Positions 12,494 through 23,900 of a stretch of 64,000 bases of DNA are shown piece by piece; position 1 is the stretch's first letter, and each line of letters begins with the position of its first letter. The stretch is from the NCBI GenBank assembly GCA_004123355.1, contig SCHM01000002.1, forward strand, positions 3,224,001 to 3,288,000, given 5' to 3'. Below the pieces are notes generated by a model. That model did no database searches. It saw nothing but the letters and a program-made list of their open reading frames with translations, and was not told the DNA's origin. This stretch comes from Amphirosellinia nigrospora. Lineage: Eukaryota > Ascomycota > Sordariomycetes > Xylariales > Xylariaceae. The position numbers and the translations under genes are program-made.

Positions 12494-13446
12494 ATTAAAA
12501 GAGAAAATGTGCATTTTACGGCGATGGTGCGTTCATGGGTTATTGCGTTGCTGTCTTGTATTTTATCTTTTGTATAACGCGGCCTCGATCATGATGGTAT
12601 TCGAGGCGATATAGAAATGTAGGGGCTCCTAAACGTCTCCGTATAAATGCATACATTTTAACGTTCGGTTACTCTTGTTGCCAGAATATCCATGCATCAA
12701 CCTTGACAGTGTTTCACCTGTAGCCAGTGATCGTTAATAGGTGCTGATGTGTTAAAAGGCTAAACAGTGTTGGAATGCGTTGAATGCAGTCCAGAAGTAT
12801 GAGGCATAATATCGTACAATAGTGATATTTTGGTGCATTTAGACAGTTGTTGAATATGTGTCGACCAATTTCAACCGCCCATACCGTCGCAGTGGTGTGC
12901 TTGCTGATATTCAATATGCATACAGCAATATATAGAGTGAACTAGGTACCTAAGTAGGTATCCTGGACCAAACATGAATAATCTTGCTCCTAGTAGTTTA
13001 TACTTAATAGGTGTTAGGTGATATAGGTAGCTGTTGCTTAGGGTGTAAGTAAATACGGTACGAATTCCCAAGAGGAAGTTCACGCCGTTGGCTTTTTGAT
13101 TCGGGTTTTTGTGGCGTGATAGCCGATGCATAGTTTTAACTTACGTGTCATGCGTCACGCGTCACATAGGCAACTTAGACCTTAAGCCAAGGTGACGGGT
13201 ATGAGAAGTCAACTTATGATGAGCGGTCTTCTATGAATTTTGCGATAAAATATGGCTGCTTACTAGACCATATTGTCATATGCAAGAAATAGCGCAGACG
13301 AACTCAACTGGATATGACACGCTTAAACTACTTTCTATTCCTAACATATTCAAATGCGGCTGGCTGTTATTTGAAATGCCATAGGGTATGACTACATTGG
13401 TGCTTGTGTCCATATTTAGTTATAATCTGAAATTTCATCCGTGGCT
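12494..13446. other. Intergenic between convergent genes
   Basis: This is 3' flank for KGD1 (+) and PPM2 (-). It is moderately AT-rich with the palindrome TAGGTACCTA at 12943-12952. No gene is seen. Confidence 0.5.
12943..12952. repeat. Dispersed palindrome TAGGTACCTA
   Basis: An exact self-complementary 10-mer in intergenic DNA. The same 10-mer recurs at 31931-31940 and 53824-53833, with many one- or two-base variants elsewhere. All are outside genes. Confidence 0.6.
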
Positions 13447-16400
13447 TCACCTAATAATGTGCTCAGATATCTCGTCCGCCAGCCGCCTCATATAGAATGC
13501 CTGCACATCCCTCGGTAGTTTACTGAATGAATTTGTGATGCGCGCCACATCTAAACGACCCTTTTCATAAGCCGCGATATCGCGATTTCCATAGACGTCT
13601 CTTCCACTAGCATATCCTGTCTCGAGATTTCGAAAGAAGACGTTGACGGCTACGCCGAGATCAGTCAATGGCGCCGTGGCATGTAGCCATAGAGGGGGTA
13701 GGAAAAGCACATCCCCTGGTCCTAGTGTTGCTTCATGAGGATGTGTTAGGGCTAGAGCGGGTGTTTCAAGTCGCGAGAAGGCATCGATGCTAGAGCTTGA
13801 CGCCCCTGGCGCGAATGACAGATGGCTGACGTCGTCTGGAGGAAATAAGAGTAGTTTCTTGGATCCCGCTATTTGGCAGTACACGTTTGCCATAACTATG
13901 AGGCAGGTGGTTAGTCACATGACGATATAACTCTTGAATATGTGTCTTACCATCGTAATGTAACCACATATTCACCCGCCAGATATCCGTAAAACGGAAC
14001 TATGTTCATTTCGCCTGACGAATGAAAGTTCTTGAGGAAGTTGGAAGTCGCTTGCCAGACCAGGGAAATCGGCTTCGATATTGGCTGGCTGGATGGGTGC
14101 TCCTCAGACAGCGCACGTAAATATTGCCTACCGCCTTTCTCGACTTCTTCCATGAAAGACGCGAAGTTTTTAGTGACATAGCTAAAGTTCTTTGAGTTAA
14201 AATCCATCATCGAGTTAGAAGCCTCATGCACTGTGACCTAACATGTTAGTTAGCAAAGTGAGTGAGTATATATAACTAATATTGCGATACTCACTTTTCT
14301 TTGCGAACCGATGTTTTCAGTTAGGTACGCTCCAGTCCATTTCTGAACACATGTGCCCAGATTGCTACCTTCGATAACAACTGGCTTTCCAGCCTTTACA
14401 ACATTTTCGAAATCATCCTCCGTGCTAATACGCATCCTAGGTATATCAGATATCATAGCACGTTTTGATCTAGGATCGCTTTCACAGACGCTTGTAGCGG
14501 TCTTAAATCGGTCTATGATTTCAACTGATCTTCGAAATCGTAATGGACCCCTCGCCGTAGTCGGAGGCGAATCGCCAAGTTGGGGCCCTAAATTCAAAGC
14601 ATAACAGCCCTCATTCCAATATGTGCCCATGGAAAAACACTTCAATACCAGTAATCAGTAAATCATTCGCTTGGTATTCTAAACCCACATTTAGGCAGAT
14701 GCCGAGCTGCTGAGACATAAATCCAGTTGGGATGTTTTGCCTAGGAGAGGAAATACGGGGTTTGAGATTACTTACTGTAGCTCCGCCGCCCATGACTAAA
14801 AGTTGGTGATCAGCTAATGATACCGATGTGCCGACCAACAGAGGACGAGGAACATCCGATGGAGTGCCAGAGCTGATCATAGAACAAGATGCAATAATCT
14901 TCATTCGACTTAAATCCGAATTGTCGATCACGAGAACCTCGTCAACTCGAGACACGATACCATTATGCTGAATACCACCCACCACGATTGTGCGCTCATC
15001 TTCGAGGAGAAGAGCAGAAGCGCCGAAACGACAAACCGAAGTCTCGATACCCGTAGAAGTTTCTATAGGGTTAAATGAGATCATGGGGTTTCCATCTGTC
15101 GGGAGTTTGAGGCTCCATCGAAGAAGCTGGCGAGCGACGGTACCATCCTCCAGCAGCCCACCAGCTAGAATTCCTTCGAAATGCATGGCAGAGAGGCCCG
15201 AATTTTCCTCGATGAGATGAGTCTTCCTGAAGCTAACCAGCATGGCTCCGAATACTGGCCGGTAGGCTTGTCCAGATATACTACATCGTATCCAGCCAGT
15301 TCCAGGTCGGTGTATAAGGCAACCGGGGAAGACCGTCGAGGAATCACTTTTACCTCCCATTAAAATCGTCATATTGGATCGCCCCAGTTGCGCTACCCCG
15401 TGTCGGTATAACGGCACCGGAGATCATTCGTCCGTGACCACTTGTTTTGTTCTGTGCTGAAATGCCAGCAATCTCGCAGGGCTGTCGTTGGAGATGCCCT
15501 TCCGCCAATTAAAAGACTTCCGAAACAATCTAGGTCTGCGATGGCGTGGCAGACTCGACTGCTGGGCCCAGTAGAGTCCATTTTAATCCCCAGAGCTGAG
15601 GATTCGAAAGAGTAGAGGTCGCAAGATTTAAGGCGGGTATTTGTACCAAGCCCAAAACTATTAGCAAAGGCCCTTTTGCCTAATTCATCTCGTGTTTTTA
15701 ATGCGGCACCAAATCGTCTCTTTCCGTGGCTCCCGGAATAAACATCAAAAGAAGCTCGAGAGCCGGCGATTGAGGTCGACATTCTGTAGCGGCAATGTCA
15801 TTCTCAACATACGTAGTATCGAGAGCAAAGTTTCTGGAGATGACAACGCAATAGTGGCTCGCAAAGAGTGCGAATTCCTCCCATTCATCGAATGGCTCTA
15901 TAAGATCTAATTCTCTTCTTTTTGAGGCCGAAATCCATTTGTCGTTAGTCCATATCTGCCAAAGGCTGGCTACTTCCACTTGCGACCAACCCAAGCGTAA
16001 AATCGGTGATTCTGGGCTTCGAGATTAGGATATTCGAAGACAGATTTTAATGGTGTGTTAAGCTTCTCGAAATGGCTTAACATCGTTTTTGCAAACGGAT
16101 GGTCTGGGCCGTCGGGGAGTATCTGCTCGAGTAGGCAAAATTCAGCTGACACAAGTCGTCAGTATATTTTTAACACTGAGAGTGCATAGAAAAGACCGAC
16201 TACGTACCTTGACTGAGTGAACTAGCCCACTTGATGACTCCATCAGCACCTAGAGTCTACTTCGGAATAGAGAATCAGCGATTTTCAATAAAATCTGCGA
16301 ATGGCTGAATAGGAAACTCGTTGACAAAGGGGGAGGCGGTTCATGTGTCTTACCTCCATGTAGGTGATAGAGACTTCAGCAACAAACATGAAAACACACT

Positions 16401-17018
16401 CAGTAGGTTTTACACATTTAGACAAAGCCTTCTCTACATCGGCGGTATTGCGCAAGTCACACCCAATTTGGGAGTACATATCGCTGTCGAGGAGGACATG
16501 TTCGCCAGCGTTGGTATCCCAAGGCTCAAAGACAGAACTTAGCTCTGGTGTGTCCAATACAATAGTACGCTTCTTCAACATAAGATCGGGGAAATCTATG
16601 TCGATAAATTTGGCACGACGACAAGCGTCAGGACACCTAGTCATGCATTGCCAGGGCAGTACATCACTAGACACCCGGCCAGCGTCAGAAAGGACGGCAA
16701 GAGAGAAAAGGGAGGTACTCACCTCCCACAGCCCAGGTTGACAACAACTTTGGTCTCGTGGCGGGGACGCTCGAGGAAGCGACGCACGGCCTTGTCGATG
16801 ACATGCAAACGGAGGTGGTAGCCTCTGTTTATGAGCGGGGCACGACGCTGGAACTTCCTGACGAAGTAGCGAAAGTAGTGAGGTTCGTCTGGGTAGTAGA
16901 TGCGTTCCACACTCCGCTTTGACACGATGCTGCTGCTGTTTGTCTGCATGACCAGATCATCCTGAGCTCTCTCCTTTGGGGAGCGGGCCACCACCCGTTT
17001 AGTCTCTCTGGACACCAT
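13447..17018 (-). CDS. PPM2: tRNA wybutosine-synthesising protein 4 (leucine carboxyl methyltransferase, Kelch, JmjC)
   Basis: Ppm2/Tyw4 performs the last steps of wybutosine formation on tRNA-Phe position 37, adding the methyl and methoxycarbonyl groups with S-adenosylmethionine. Three domains occur in order. An N-terminal leucine-carboxyl-methyltransferase domain has the SAM motif VVNLGCGSDVLPWQ and [23 protein letters not shown] Kelch propeller follows ([33 protein letters not shown]). Last is a JmjC-type domain with VNMWLHYD (the H-x-D metal pair) and [13 protein letters not shown] (the distal His). Introns are readable at 16722-16667, 16353-16250, 16207-16146, 14294-14238 and 13950-13896. 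The frame slips near 16250, 15990, 15750 and 13990; the 15990 slip fits a TTTTT to TTTT loss. It is divergent from ATG18. The domain order and about 1,000-residue length match filamentous-fungal homologues. Confidence 0.9.
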
Positions 17019-17924
17019 TTTCTATCTAGAAAAATGGTGTCACTGAGGAGAATAAGTGAGTAGCTAGCTGTATGATAGAAATTAGAACAACCCGTGTTAG
17101 ACAACATAGGCTCTGTATGATTGTTGGGGGGACTTACTGACATCCGCTGGTGTTGTAGTACTGACTATAAAAAGTGAGTGAGAAAAATAATTGTAAGTGA
17201 AGATGAGGGGCGTTGAACTAGTTTGATAGGAAGGACTAGGTATGTAGGTATTCTGGAAACCATCTCACTGCTTGATCGAATGCCGAGTTGAAGCGGTTCA
17301 TTATGTATCGGGCGACCTTTCCAATTTGTAAATACATTACTCCCTATTTGGCTCCTATATACATGCTAGAGCAAGTACCTAAATATAATAATGTTTTTCC
17401 TCATGAACTGGTGGGACGGTTACCTACCTGTGGTACCCAGGTAGGTGGTAGGAGGAGGTACATCCATTATATCTGATTCGATGGCCCTGGTTATTTGCAT
17501 TAGCTCCCTTTCCACTTTTTAGCACTTAAAGGGATATTTATTACCTGCGTGCCGCTGCTACCCCACATGGCATCTTCTACCTAGACCCGACATAGCTACA
17601 TCAGAGGAATCCTGTGACGAGGTTCACCTCATGCTTCTTCTACTGCGCCTTCATCCGCATTCCTCCCGACGACCCTTTCGCTTTCGCCATACTTCATTCC
17701 GAAACACCACGCACGAACCCTTCCTCCGACACACAAACGCAACCGAAACCGAAAACGATCTGAACATAGGTGCTTCACCAATGCGCCGCTGTTGAAGTCG
17801 GCTCCTCTTCTGGCTTCCGACGGCGGCAGCATAGCATATCATTCGTCGGCCACTCGAATAGGCAGACGACCATCGCCATCTACAAGCTCCCCGTAATCAC
17901 ACACGCCGGTGCAGCGCAGACACC
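17019..17924. other. Divergent promoter between PPM2 and ATG18
   Basis: This is non-coding. It contains clustered AGGTAGGT / ACCTACCT motifs around 17420-17460 and a CT-rich leader from about 17630 to 17900 before the ATG18 start. Confidence 0.5.
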
Positions 17925-19405
17925 ATGGCGAACACGGCGCTCAATTTCGTTACCTTCAACCAGGACCACAGCTGTTTAGCTGTCGGTATGTGCAGTCCGC
18001 CCCCTCTCCCTCTTCTAGCTACCAAGAGCAGAGCTAATCACACCTTTTCGTTCAAAAGGCACCTCCAAGGGCTTCCGCATCTACCACACCGACCCTTCTC
18101 CAAGATATTCAGCAGCAATGACGGCAACATCTCCATCATCGAGATGCTCTTCTCGACCTCCCTCGTCGCCCTCATCCTCTCGCCCCGCCACCTGATCATC
18201 CAGAACACCAAGCGCGGTTCCGTCATTTGCGAGCTGAGCTTCCCCTCTGCCGTTCTCGCAGTCCGCCTCAATCGCAAACGCCTCTGCGTCGTTCTCGAGG
18301 ACAGCATATACCTCTACGATATCGCCAACATGTCCCTCTTACAGCGCATCGACACCTCCCCAACCCGGGTGCCATCTGTGCTCTTTCGCCCTCCTCCGAG
18401 AACTGCTATATTGCGTATCCCTCCCGAAGCCCCGTGACGATGCTGGCGACAAGCGCCCACGCCACGCACCTCCCGCTCGCTCACTTATGCCCCCGTGACC
18501 TCCGGGGATGTCCTCATCTTTGACACACTGACGCTTAAGGTCGTTAACGTCGTTGAGGCCCACCGTTCACCTCTGTCATGTATCGCGCTCAACAATGATG
18601 GTACCCTGCTGGCCACGGCGAGCGAGACGGGCACCATCATCCGAGTTTTCTCGATACCCAAGGGCCAGAAGCTTTATCAATTCCGCCGCGGCACCTATCC
18701 CAGTACCATTTACAGCATGTCTTTCAACATGGCCAGCTCCCTTCTCTGCGTCTCGTCGACATCCGATACGATCCACATCTTCCGTCTCCAGCAGCCAGGC
18801 CCAAGCGCCAACAATGCCAAGTCCGAACCTCAGACGCCCGGATCACCGCGTGCTGATCGTCGGTCGCGGGGGCGCAGCGTCGATAGTGGAAACGATTCCC
18901 CCAGCAGCACCCACGACTCCCCTCACAGTGAAAGCACCGAACCAATGGCCCCACAGCGAGCAGTGTGCCCAATAATCGAAGACCGAGCGGCTCCTTTAGT
19001 AGTATGCTACGTCGCTCCTCGCAAATTATGGGTCGCAGTGTGGCCGGAGTAGTGGGCAATTACTTGCCACAGACGGTTGCTGAGATGTGGGAACCCTTGC
19101 GTGATTTTGCTTACATCAAGATCCCCAAGAGTGCGGCATCAGGGCGCCAGGGTGCAGCACTTACCAATCAACAATTGCGTAGTGTTGTGGCCATGAGTAG
19201 TAGCAGCCCCCAAGTCATGGTAGTCACGAGCGACGGCGGCTTTTATGTTTTTAACATTGATATGGAGCAGGGTGGTGAAGGTTACCTTGTCAAGCGGTTT
19301 TCGTGAGTCTCCCAGGCCATCCTATTCCCTGAAGCACGAGCTAACTCTCATGAAAGCGTTCTTGATAGTGACGATAACCTCGATACTTCGAATTCTACAT
19401 CCTAG
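17925..19405 (+). CDS. ATG18: Autophagy-related PROPPIN protein Atg18
   Basis: Atg18 is a seven-bladed WD40 PROPPIN that binds PI3P and PI(3,5)P2 on autophagosomal and vacuolar membranes. It begins [22 protein letters not shown] 73-bp intron (17986-18058) joins to [17 protein letters not shown]. The lipid-binding hallmark is [18 protein letters not shown] near 18680, with the FRRG motif intact. A long Ser-rich loop follows ([19 protein letters not shown]), then the last blade ([32 protein letters not shown]). A 54-bp intron (19303-19356) leads to the short tail [15 protein letters not shown] with the stop at 19403-19405. The frame breaks near 18090, 18360, 18480 and 18960. The first two fit C-run losses (CCCC to CCC, CCCCC to CCCC). 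I annotate it as a functional gene with sequence errors. Confidence 0.9.
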
Positions 19406-20627
19406 GTACTTGTCGCCTCAAAGCGTCGGATAGAATCAAACACTTGTGCAATGCATTGAAGACGATCTTCCCTAGGCCAAGTTCAATATGTTAGCAGTGG
19501 CATGCCTACTTGCTAGATGTATTAGACTGTGTTTTTTTGAGACAGTGGCCAATTAGGATGAAGGGGCCGAGGGGAAGTAGTGCATAAATGAGGGCGTTCT
19601 GCGTGTCCAGTCTTGGGAGTCTCTCTGCCACACCTTTTGTTCTTCGCCCTCCTTGTTCAACTTCACTTTTCAAAACATCGTTTAATCTCGACGAGCGGAT
19701 TTGAAAATATCCTAGGGCAATTCGGTGCGGGGTTTGAAAGCATCAGCGTTTGGCGTTCTACGGTATTGGTTTTTTGGGCTCGGACCTTCCTCTTTTTGAG
19801 CTGGCGGGATTCCCGTCATTACTACTTACCAGCTTAGATATTTACGATGTGAAGCTAATAGCACGTTAATAAATATGTAGCACTTGACTTGTTATAAGTC
19901 AACATAAATGCACTGTTCTGGGCTTCCGGCTCTGCCGAGTGAATCTTTAGGCTGAGATATTGATTTGTGGACTGTTTTGATTCATAAGGCCTGGATGTCT
20001 GAGGGGACCCTAGTCGTAGGCTGAAAAGCCCAACACCCATCAAGTTTGGCGTCCTGACGTGGAACAGAAAAGAAGGCGTAATGTTGGTAGGAAGAACAGT
20101 CCCATTTCATTCCTCTGTGCACCTCCAAATCAACTTTGTGTGTTTGATATCTAATCACATAGATACATGCACACATCCTGAATTCCCCAACCGGCGAAAA
20201 TAATTCCGAAAAACACAGATCGCCAAAACGCACCAAGATCCGAACCAAAATATTTAAAAAAGGGGCGGAACGAAGAAATACAAGAAGAGACCAAGACGAA
20301 TAAGAGAGCGCTGGCTCAGTGAACCCGACGCTGCTGACAATGAACTGCTGACTGGAGGGTATCATGGCCGGCAAGGTAGGATAAGTATGTAAACTAAAAG
20401 TGTAATGATGATGTTCATTCCGTGCATGTACTTAGTATGGCATCGTACCATATCATGCTCATTTTTTGCTTCGTTGGCGTCGTGAAACAATAATAGCGAC
20501 TCGTTGTGTGGCAACTCGGTATGCTTTCATGGTAGCTCGAACTGCTTATCTTCTATTCTCCTATCACGGAGAGATGTGAACATAGCTGTCGAGAACCACG
20601 CGCCCATCCTCCTAGCGGCTAAGACTA
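19406..20627. other. Intergenic, no gene seen
   Basis: This is the 3' flank of ATG18 up to the fossil LTR element. Normal base composition continues to within a few bases of the element's 5' target duplication. No coding signature. Confidence 0.5.
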
Positions 20628-20632
20628 CTCCC
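20628..20632. repeat. 5' target-site duplication (CTCCC)
   Basis: CTCCC directly precedes the first LTR and recurs directly after the last LTR at 27683-27687. A 5-bp duplication is typical of integrase-mediated LTR-retrotransposon insertion. It shows that the three LTRs and everything between them arrived, or ended up, as one unit. Confidence 0.75.
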
Positions 20633-20749
20633 AGATAGGCTAGCACGTGACATGGGTCATCCACCCACTATAAATTTAATCCCACACCCAGTAGATAGAC
20701 TGTAGCTCCACAACCAATACAACCACTTTTTGTTACCCTGGCCTTTTCT
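20633..20749 (+). repeat. LTR copy A (117 bp)
   Basis: It starts AGATAGGCTAGCACGTGAC and ends CCTTTTCT. It carries CCCACTATAAATTTAAT, a plausible TATA box. It is nearly identical to LTR C. Confidence 0.8.
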
Positions 20750-20777
20750 GGTGCTGACAGCATGAATCGAACATGCG
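20749..20777 (+). promoter_or_regulatory. tRNA-like primer-binding site
   Basis: Read on the minus strand, this 29-nt stretch is the 3' end of a tRNA. It has a perfect 5-bp T-stem (GCATG / CATGC) around the T-loop TTCGATT (matching TTCRANY), then the 7-nt acceptor strand TGTCAGC, an A discriminator and CCA. The encoded CCA (TGG on the plus strand) begins exactly at the LTR border, as expected for a reverse-transcription primer site and not for a nuclear tRNA gene, which lacks CCA in eukaryotes. Confidence 0.75.
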
Positions 20778-20789
20778 TTTGCTCGGAGT

Positions 20790-20905
20790 AGATAGGCTAG
20801 CACGTGACATGGGTCATCCACCCACTATAAATTTAATCCTATACCTAGTAGATAAACTGTAGCTCTATAACTAATATAACTATTTTTATTACTTTGGCCT
20901 TTTTT
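20790..20905 (+). repeat. LTR copy B
   Basis: This is the second copy, 40 bp after LTR A. Its first half matches A and C closely; its second half has already taken on the AT-rich character of the interior. The sequence following it is a degraded version of the same primer-binding site, so this LTR is the true 5' LTR of the long interior. Confidence 0.75.
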
Positions 20906-23900
20906 AGTGCAGTAAATACGAACATATTTATTTATTTTTTGGCGCGCTTTGCTTTTTTTATTAATTAAATATTATATTTATATTTTTAAAATATTGCTAA
21001 GCTTATTAATATTTTTTTATTGTTTTTTAATTAATTGCTATAAAGTTGCTAATATTATAAGCGCTATAAATTTAAGCATTCTTTTTTTATAAGTATTTTT
21101 TTTTTAAACTAAGCGCTATAAGTTTAAAAAATTTTTTTATTTATTAAATCGTTATAAAATTAAATTATTATTTATTATTAAAACGTTTTTACGCTATATT
21201 TATTATTTATAATATTTAAATCTTTTAATTTATTATTTTTATTTAAATTAAAAAAATCTTTATTTTTTATATTTTTTTCGCTACTAGATTTTATTCCGGA
21301 AAAAGCTATTAAAATTAAACGTTTGTTATTATGCTTATAAAACTAAAAGTTTTTAAATAAAAAAATAATATTATTGCTAAACTTTACTTTAAAAAATTTT
21401 AATATATAAATTATTATTATTTAATTATTATTTAAAACTGTCCGGAAAAATACGTTTATTTATTACTTAAAATTATTTATTAAGTTTTTTTTAAACTTTA
21501 TAAAATTTTGTTATTTATAAAATATTTAAATTATACTAGACTTTTAAATGTTTAATTTAAGCTTTTATAATAATATAATAGTAAAAAATTTACTAGCAAA
21601 TAATTAACCTAGCTATATTAATAATTCTGCCGTATTAAATATCGTAAGTTAAATATCTTACTTTTTAAAGCCATATTATTAATTAATATATTATATATTA
21701 AAAAGCTACTATATTTTTTAATTTAAATTTTAAGCTATAAAATATTATTAAAAAAGCTATTAATAAAATAGTTAAAAAAAATAATTTTAATACTAAAATA
21801 AACCTTTAAAAATAAATATTTTATTAAACTAATAAATAATAACGTAGCTAAAATTAACAATTTAATAAAAATTAACTAAAATATAAATAAACTTTTCGTT
21901 TAATACTATAGCTATATATAGAATTTTTTTTGCTAGGCTAAAAAAAAAATATCCTATAAAAATTTCGGGAAAAATAGCTTATTTTGTTTATTATTAAAAT
22001 AATATTTTTAAAAACTATAATTAGTTAATTTATAAATAATTTAAAAAACTTTAAGCTTAAATAAGAATTTTTTAGCAATAAAGCTTAAAGTATTAAATTT
22101 TTATAATATTGTTATAAAATTATTCTAGAATTTTAGCGTATATTAAAAAACAAAAAAAAAACAGCTAAAAAAAAGCTAATTAAGTAAAAATTAAAACTAT
22201 TCGTAAAACTTTAAGCAAACATAAAAAAATTTTAGTAAAAAAAACTATTGTTTAGTTTTATTTTTATATATAGCTAACTATATTGCTTAAACTTTTTACT
22301 ATTAAATTAATATAATTTTCTTATTTTTTAAAATAATATTTACTAATATCCTTTAGTTTTATAATATTTATTTTAAATATCCTAAAAACTAATAATTTAT
22401 TATTTATATAACGAAATAAGCTATATATCGTTTAATTGCCTTTATAATTAAAAAAAATATAAACGTTAGAACTAAAAAACATTCGGAAAATCTAATAAAT
22501 AACTTTTATTTAATGCCCTTTTACTGAAAAATATATTTAAATACCCTTTTATTAACGGATTAAAAAAACTAGCTAAAAAAAAAAAGCATACTTTTAATAT
22601 AAAAATTATAAATATATTTAAACTAAATATAACGCCGTTTAAAAAATTAGTTAGCTTAATAAAAATAAGTTTATTTTAAAATAATAATATTTTTTACCGC
22701 AAAATATTAAAATAAAAGGTTATTTTTTATAAAAATATTACTAAGTTAGTTTAGCTATTTTATAAACAATTTTTAAAAAATAAAAAATCCCGGCTTAAAA
22801 AATTTTCTAGATAGCTATATAATATTTTATAACTATATAATTATTAAAAAAAAATAAAATTCTTTACTAAATGCTAAAGCGGAAAAAATATTAAAAAAAA
22901 GCTCGATATATAAATTACTATTTTTAAACGTTATTAGCTATTATAGCTAAAAAACACCTTAATAAAAAAATAAAATAAAAATATTATTATTTTATTAGTT
23001 TAATTTTAAATAACTTATTTAAATTAACGAAAACTTATAAAAAACCTAAAAAACTATAAAAACTTTATAATTTTAACTAACTTTTTAAACCTATAGCTAA
23101 AATTTAAAATTGTAAAAATAATAGTTTATTTAATTATAAAACCTTGCTAAAAAAAATAACTATTAAAATATTCTTTATAAACTTTTTATAATTAAGCCTA
23201 AACTTTAGCTAAAACTTTAAATATTTATCTGTTAAAACTTTAAAAAAAGTAAAAAAACCTTTAAACAATATTAAAATAAAAAAAGTTAGCAAAACTAATA
23301 TTATAGCTTTAATTTTTTTAACTTTTATTATATAGTTTATAAAAACTTATTAAATTATTTTTACTATTAAATATAAAAAAAACTTATTAGCTAAATATAT
23401 TATTATTTATTTAAAATATTAAACTAATTAAGAGAATAATATAAATATAATTTATTTTTGTTTAATAAATAAGCTATGCTTAAAACGTATACTAATATAA
23501 AATTTAAATATTATCGATTATTTTTATTAAATTTAGCCGGAAAAATAAATTTTATTATAAAATTCTATATTTTTATAGCTACTGTAAAATTTATTTTTCG
23601 ACTTATTTAAGCAATTATATAACCTAAAAAAGAATAATAAATAATATAATTTTAAGCTTTTTATAGCTATAAGATATTATAGCTTTTTTAATATCCGAAA
23701 TATTATGTTAATTATTAAAAACCTTTTAATAAATAAAACTCCGATATATATTAAAAGTCCTGCTTTATTTTTTAGGGAAAAATATTAATTAGCTTTTATT
23801 TTTAACCTGAAGACTATTAATAAAAGCTTAAAAATAATAAATTATTTTCGTTAAACTCAAGCTTAAGCTTAAACTTATTTAAATCCAAAAGCTTAAAAAA

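Noticed and set aside
20749-20788. A nuclear tRNA gene on the minus strand
   Set aside because: Only the 3' part of a tRNA is readable, CCA is encoded, and it starts exactly at an LTR border, so it is a primer site and not a gene.
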